A stretch of DNA of 64,000 nt. Source: Moringa oleifera (taxonomy: Eukaryota > Streptophyta > Magnoliopsida > Brassicales > Moringaceae). Within the stretch, counting starts at the first letter, position 1, and the number at the start of each line of letters is the position of its first letter. Below, piece by piece: positions 57,960-64,000 of the stretch. The notes under the pieces are model-generated. The model saw only the letters and a list, made by a program, of their open reading frames with translations. It did not search any database and was not told the DNA's origin. Position numbers and translations under genes: made by a program. The stretch is from positions 1,614,501 to 1,678,500 of the forward strand of contig JAJFZO010000747.1 in the NCBI GenBank assembly GCA_021397835.1, in the 5' to 3' direction.

Positions 57960-60900
57960 TTCAATAACCTCTTTACAAAAATTTAAAAATAATATTTAAT
58001 TTAAATTTAGTAAAATTTTAAAAGTAAAATTTATAAAAAAATAATGATTTGATTAAAAAAATATGAATAAACTTTGTTTTAATATTTATTTATAAAATAT
58101 ATATCAATAAAATTTATATATTATTTTAAAAAATAGTTTTTAAAGAACTAAAAATTAAAAATTTGGAAACATAACAAGAACCTCACTTACTTCTATATAT
58201 ATAGCTATTATTTTTCTTCTATATTTACTGTCTATGGCATCATATTATCCCATTGTGAAGGATTATTTTTTTTATTTTACATATCAATACCATAAATATA
58301 TGGCATTTAATATGAGAGAAATCAACATTCATTATTATACAAGTAAATTAATTTACAAAATCTAAAATTTTTTCTTTTAAATCGCATTTCTTGACCCATT
58401 CGCTATATATACACAAATACAAAATCTTCACTGATACAAAAATATTTTTTAAAAAAAAGAAAATATAAAAAGTGATATATAGATCATTTAAAATCATGTT
58501 GACTTGTAACTTACTCACGAATTTTACTCATCAGACCATATTAATGAATTATTTTATTAGACCTTAAATGAGTCAACTTTATGGTTTATAAACAAGTCAT
58601 ATGCGAGTAAGTGTAAAAAATTTTATATAAATCAATTTGATAAATAATTTTTTAAAAATAATATAAATTAATAAATAAACCTTATCATGCAAAATAATTA
58701 CTAATAAAATGATGTGAAAGATTAGTATAATAATAGCTTCAAACTTCAAAATATTAAATATATAACAAATTTAACACATTTTTTACTTCTAATATTGAAA
58801 CCAATAGAATTAATAAGCAATATATATTTTTATCTATTTATAAAAAAATAAATAATATCAATAACGTTCAATCAAAAGAATAAATATATTAATTTTATTT
58901 TTATAAAATGAACTTATAAAATATATAAATTAAAACAATAAAAGATATGTGTTATTAATCCTTCTTTATTAATGAACTTTATACATTTATAAAATTTGTT
59001 ATATGAATTTAATTAAATTTAAACGAATCAAATAGATTTAATTAATTAAATCATTTAAATAATTTTATTGTATCGATTTATCAGATAATTCAACTCAAAA
59101 ATTTAAGATTCATGATCGAACTCATTTATAAAGTAACTGACACTAGTTTAGCTAACTTATTAAATGAGTCGAGGTAAAATTCATTAAGTAGAGTCACAAA
59201 TGATTCGATTCATAGATGATAAGCCCCGTGATAAAGCTAATCATTAATCACAAATATTTTTATGTATATTAATATATATTGTTTTTAAAATTTTAAATTT
59301 TAAAAAAATAAAAAAAATTCTTGATTATATTTAGTATTTTAAATAATTATCATCAATTAAATTATATTATTTTACTGTCTAATATTAACATTAAGCACCC
59401 TAATCGATTTATGATGGGCACATTCCTTTATGCCATCTCCAAGCATCAATACGAGCAAGACAGAAGAAACCCTACATATTTGTGATGTTGCTACGCTAAT
59501 TCTTCCAAGCAAATGATTCATAGATCAACCCATCATCTTTCATGTGAGCTACACTTGGTAGTAAGTCAATCAATTTTTTTTTTAGTATTAGTAATTAAAA
59601 TTTTTTAGATAAATATTAAAAAAGATAAGTTAAACTATATTTACAAAAAGATATATATCATTTTTTCGTTGAAAGTATTTTTCAAAAAAAATTTACACAA
59701 TCAAAAATTTAAAAATTTATAAAAAAATACCTTATGAGTGAAAAACTATTCAAAATTAAGGAGTTGTCTTAAGTGTAATATAAAATTTATTTGAGTTATT
59801 TTTAAAATATTTCAACGAAAACCATTTTAATTTTTTAAAACCATTAAAATTAACGTCCAATTTAAATCATATTGAAATCAAATATATAATTAATTCAATT
59901 AATGCATCGATGTGTAAATTAAAAGATATATTTAATTTAACTTTCTTTTATAATTATTCAAAAATTAGTTATTAAAATATATAAGTTTAAAATAACAAAA
60001 AAAGTTTATTTTGTAAAATAATTTGAAAAATAACAATTGCTAAAAGCTTGAAATAATTTTTGAAACCTTGCTTAAACAACATCATGGATAGATCAAAACA
60101 TTTAATAACTATACGAGAAAAAAAAATTATCAGAGCATTCCTTATAGTGGTTGGAGAAAAAAAAAGGTTTTATTTGATGTGAGTACTGGAAAGTATGCTT
60201 TTTTGAAAACTTGATATGATATTTCAAGTAATAATCATTTTCCATTATAAATTTCAAGGTTAAATAAATGAGAAAGTTTATACTTTATTTACAGTTTTAA
60301 ATTGAGATTTAAATATATATATATATATATTATTTAAGATTTATGTTTTATTAAATTTTTAATATAAAATTTTTGCTTATAGTTTTTATTAATATTAGTA
60401 ATTTTTGAGCACATACATTAAGCATATATAACTTTACTTATATAATTATTATGATACTTTTTAAAAATACTATTAAAATAAATAAAATATTTATTATCCT
60501 TATTTTTTAAAATACTTATATTTTATATATTTTTACTAAATTTAATGTAAAAATATTTTATTTATTTCTATAATATTTTAAAAAATATTAAGATAATTAC
60601 ATAATTAAAAATCATATATATTACTTATGTACATAAAATCGTTAATATTAACAAAAATTATTGAAAAAAATTTCATATCAAAAATATAACAAAAATATGA
60701 ATTTCAAATGAATGCTATTTTTTTTTTTTTACAGATTTTGATTTAAAATCATGAACAAAATATGTCATTTTGATGTAATTAACATTAAAGTTTATTTTGA
60801 TTGATATTAATTTATTTTTTAATATTTGTTTTGATATATAAATAAAATAGCAGCTAAATAACTAAAAAGAAGATGTTATTTCTATGAAATCAATACCAAT

Positions 60901-61847
60901 TCAAAGTCACTTTCTAGTTCTCACACACATGGGATACTTTGAAAGTTTTTTTATCACTCTCATTTTTACGGGTTTTTTTTAAAAGATTTTTATTATTTTA
61001 ATGAAAATAATATATTTTGATATTTTAATTTAACAAGAGGTGCAATGTAATTTTAAATCAAAAGATGAAGAGATATCGAAATAATTTTTAAAAAATTTTA
61101 TTTTTGGATTTTTACTTTTGCTATATTCATTTTGAATTACAAATATTTCATTAGATTTTAATCATTTATGTAATATTGTATATATTAAATTTTAGGGTTA
61201 GCCTTAATGATTTATTTTATACTTTAGTTTAGATTTTAAAATTATAATTTTAAATAATTTATTATTTGTTGCAAGTATTAATAAATTATAAATAAATATT
61301 TCATAATTTCAAAAAAAAGCCTCCTACATTGAAAGTGTTCAAAACCAGTGTGTGTATATGTGTGTGTGTATATATATATATGTAAATGGAAATTTGGAGG
61401 CTCTTTAAGGTGTATAGGTGACAGTGAACTGCATATTTAATTTTTTAAAAAATTGATTATGATATTTTTATAATTTAAAATTTAAAATATATTAATACTG
61501 ATAATTTTTGTTAATATAATTTTAAATTTTAATTTAATGATATTTATGAAGAAAAATTTAATCTTAAATTGATAATATTTTAAAGCTGTATTAAAAGATA
61601 TTTATACGTAAAAATGTAAATTTTAATTTCAATTAAGTGATAATCTTCATTAAAAAATATTTTGAAGTTTAAGTTAATGAAAATTTTATTTTCAAAAAAA
61701 ATATAAAAATATCTTTTATTTAATTTAGACATTTGAAATGTGAACCAATATCAAGTTGATAATTTGTATGAAAATAGTTTGAATTTTAATTTAATGATAA
61801 GTTTAATCTTGAAATTATATAATTTTAAATTAATAGTAATTTATTGT
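57960..61847. other. Long AT-rich intergenic region
   Basis: About 3.9 kb with no credible coding frame. It contains reverse copy 3 of the dispersed AT-rich repeat (about 59870-60060), (TA)n runs near 60315, and a (GT)n/(TA)n microsatellite at 61345-61382. Nothing else is recognised. Confidence 0.5.
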
Positions 61848-62047
61848 TTAAATTTGAAATTTAGGGATAAGCTCAATCTTAAAATGTTGATTATATGAAA
61901 AGTTTACTATCAGTTATATTTGTTCGTGCAGCTTGAAAATTCATATGTTTGCTTATTAAATTAATTACTTCTAATTTATGTTTTTTATTTTTGATTTTTA
62001 TTAGACATAAAAGTTTCTCTCTGTTAATTTTGTGTAACCATATGTAT

Positions 62048-62078
<31 letters not shown>

Positions 62079-62905
62079 ATGAGTCTATATTTTTCATTCC
62101 TTTTTGCCTTTGAAAAATTAATATTCCTTTTCTCTTACCAATATTTTTCACTTTTATTTTTATTTTTTTGCATAAATAAAGAAATTTTTTGAAAGATTAA
62201 TATTTCTTTGCCTTATCAATATTTTAAAAAATTTTATTTTTAAATAAATAAATAATTAATATTTTTTATTTATTTTGGTAAAACAAATAACCTTTTGTAA
62301 TGATACTTACACTTAATTTTTATATTTATTTAATTTTAATACAAAAATATTAACATCAACCAAAAAATAATTTCATACAATAAATTATCTGTGTTATTAA
62401 ACAATATGAATTTTTAAAAATTATTATATAAATGATATTTATATTGTTAGCTTTTCATTTACAAAATTATAACATCAATCCAACAAAATAAATTTGATAT
62501 AGAATTTTTTTAAATATGGCTTTATTATTGTAAAAAATATTTTATTTATACAAATTCGTACTTAAAATTATTAATAAGAATTATACATTAATATAATAAA
62601 AATAACAACAAAAAATAATTTTTAAAATTATAATGTAGATAATTCTACTTTGTAAAAGATATACAACATTAATTTTAATTTAACATGTATTATTAAATTA
62701 TTCATGTGCATATATAGGTCTTTCAAATGTTTAGAGCCAACTCGATAAGGAAAAGAAGAGATAAGAGAAATGATCAAACCTGGACTAGTAAAAGAAAAAA
62801 CAAAAGTGTTCTTCACAGTTTCATATATTTCAATGCAAACACAGAACATGGCATGATGAACCCAAGAATTATACAACCGATGAGGACTCTTAACCATTTG
62901 TTTGA

Positions 62906-63427
62906 CTATTGGTTCAAACGAAGAAACAAACACACTCGTCTGCCCAGACAATCATGGGTTCGAACAGGACAACGGCAGAGTGGGCAATGGTTGTTTTTTC
63001 TGAGCCACTCGTCGATGCAGGCTTTGTGGTAAGCATGTTTGCAGCTATCAATAACTTTACATTGATCCCCGTCTCGGAAATCTTCCAAGCATATTGTACA
63101 TTTTTGGCCGCTCCATGTCATCTCGTTGTTGTTGTCGTATAAGACAATTGTGACACTGGAAGGAGGCCATGCTGGTTGATCAGGGCGAGTTGCAACCGAT
63201 GGAGCTGGCTGGTGGTTTCCGGTTTCAATGTCGTTGACATCTACTCGGCTAGGGAACAAACGAGCAATGCAGAAAATGCAGAAGACGCCAATGGCAAGAC
63301 ATCCGAAGATCATCATCTTGCGGATATCGAACTCGATTGTTGCCGGGGAGCCAACAGGAGGAGGAACGTCAGGTAAGGATGGCAGTAGAGGAGAAGGAAG
63401 ATTTGAATTAGAGAAAGGAGAAGTCAT
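62906..63427 (-). CDS. RING-H2 protein, ATL-like (type A5)
   Basis: Intronless, 173 aa from ATG 63427. Domain order is the same as A3: a Ser/Pro-rich N-terminus, a transmembrane segment (about 38-55, somewhat weakened by Arg at 56), and a RING-H2 domain (110-151) with all ligands intact. Nine residue differences from A3. The promoter region, TATA box included, is almost identical to that of A3, so expression may be similar. It is a recent duplicate and a predicted membrane E3 ubiquitin ligase. Confidence 0.9.
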   Translation of the reverse strand: MTSPFSNSNLPSPLLPSLPDVPPPVGSPATIEFDIRKMMIFGCLAIGVFCIFCIARLFPSRVDVNDIETGNHQPAPSVATRPDQPAWPPSSVTIVLYDNNNEMTWSGQKCTICLEDFRDGDQCKVIDSCKHAYHKACIDEWLRKNNHCPLCRCPVRTHDCLGRRVCLFLRLNQ

Positions 63428-63515
63428 TGATGTCTCTTTGTATCAACAAGCAAGAGGGCCAGAAAAAAACCAAAGCTAAAGAGGCAGAATTGAAATGATG
63501 AAAGGAGGGAAAGCG

Positions 63516-63525
63516 TTTATATAAA
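63516..63525 (-). promoter_or_regulatory. TATA box of RING-A5
   Basis: TTTATATAAA at the same distance from the start codon as in A3. Confidence 0.6.
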
Positions 63526-63778
63526 TCTAATACATAGAATCAGATTAGGATTAGGAAACGTTAATGGATTACTATATGAAAAAGGAAAAGGTAGTTTCTG
63601 ACCTTATTGTAAAAGAACTAAAATAATAAAGTTTATTTTTCAAATTATATTTAAATTTAAATATAATATATTTTGAAAACCCAAGGAGATTAATTATATA
63701 AACTTTATAATTAACCAACCATGATAAGGATCATACACAAAAATAATTGGGTAAGTTTTATATATTTCTTTAAACATC

Positions 63779-64000
63779 TTCATACAAATGGTTAAGCTCT
63801 TGCTTAATAAATTCATGAACTTAAATTTACTTTAATTATTCTCTTTAAGTCTTCTTAATCTTTTTTTATAATCCAAACACAACACATGCGTTTCTTATTC
63901 ATATTACCAAATTATTTTTTTAATCAAATGATGAACGCTAAAATTTACAATTATGGTGCTAAATATAACATTATTATGATAATATAAATTTTGTCTTAAA
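63779..64000. other. Right edge, AT-rich
   Basis: No feature recognised. By analogy with the other cassettes, a type B RING gene could lie further right, outside the window. Confidence 0.3.

Larger units (their letters stand above)
61848..63778. repeat. RING-A duplication unit, copy 2
   Basis: Partner of 52390-54275, including the near-identical stretch from the gene's 3' flank through its promoter. The right edge is where ATTTCTTTAAACATCT is followed by unrelated sequence (63779 onward). Confidence 0.8.

Overview
The window is nuclear DNA of a flowering plant, almost certainly a eudicot. Genes are split by short GT-AG introns and separated by very AT-rich DNA with microsatellites and retrotransposon debris. 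The families present are plant ones: RLCK-VII kinases, cytosolic triosephosphate isomerase with nine exons, MBD5/6-type methyl-CpG-binding proteins, a P-class PPR protein, a GH17-X8 glucanase and membrane-anchored RING-H2 proteins. The species cannot be fixed from sequence alone; a woody rosid is a guess.

Layout. 0-14.3 kb: the 3' end of a PBL19/PCRK-like kinase (+), then an imperfect tandem duplication (unit 1 about 1.2-9.4 kb, unit 2 about 9.4-14.3 kb). Each unit carries one APK1/PBL-type kinase gene (-). Kinase A looks complete. Kinase B has lost its promoter in a deletion of about 3 kb, its activation segment is altered, and its C-terminus is truncated. 14.4-17.5 kb: cytosolic TPI (-). 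17.8-35.6 kb: a local expansion of MBD-domain genes (-), with three decayed units (17.9, 18.5-19.6, 20.5-21.7 kb), an apparently intact 385-aa protein with an AT-hook and internal repeats, a pseudogene that lost its MBD exon (25.5-26.0 kb), an intact 296-aa paralogue (28.7-29.7 kb) and an MBD5/6-like gene with the canonical domain (32.6-35.6 kb). 37.3-39.0 kb: an intronless PPR gene (-), divergent from a three-exon GH17-X8 glucanase (+, 39.5-41.7 kb).

43-63.5 kb: a RING-H2 array in AT-rich DNA. Type C lies at 43.1 kb. Type A lies at 44.8, 53.4 and 62.9 kb, with an inverted pseudogene copy at 47.8 kb and a deleted copy visible only by its flanks near 56.2-56.5 kb. Type B is intact at 56.6 kb and a pseudogene at 45.5 kb. 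Both type B copies are followed by a decayed copy of a CXIP4-like CCHC zinc-knuckle gene; the first is split by a solo LTR with a 5-bp target-site duplication. A Ty1-copia RNase H remnant lies at 54.7-55.1 kb.

The main theme is local duplication followed by decay in three unrelated families (kinase, MBD, RING). The most notable items are the kinase B activation-segment change, the perfect 21-bp inverted repeat at the kinase B deletion junction, and the MBD expansion with disordered, repeat-rich N-terminal arms. Exon boundaries were set by hand from splice sites, reading-frame phase and family similarity. All identities are by recognition, without database searches.
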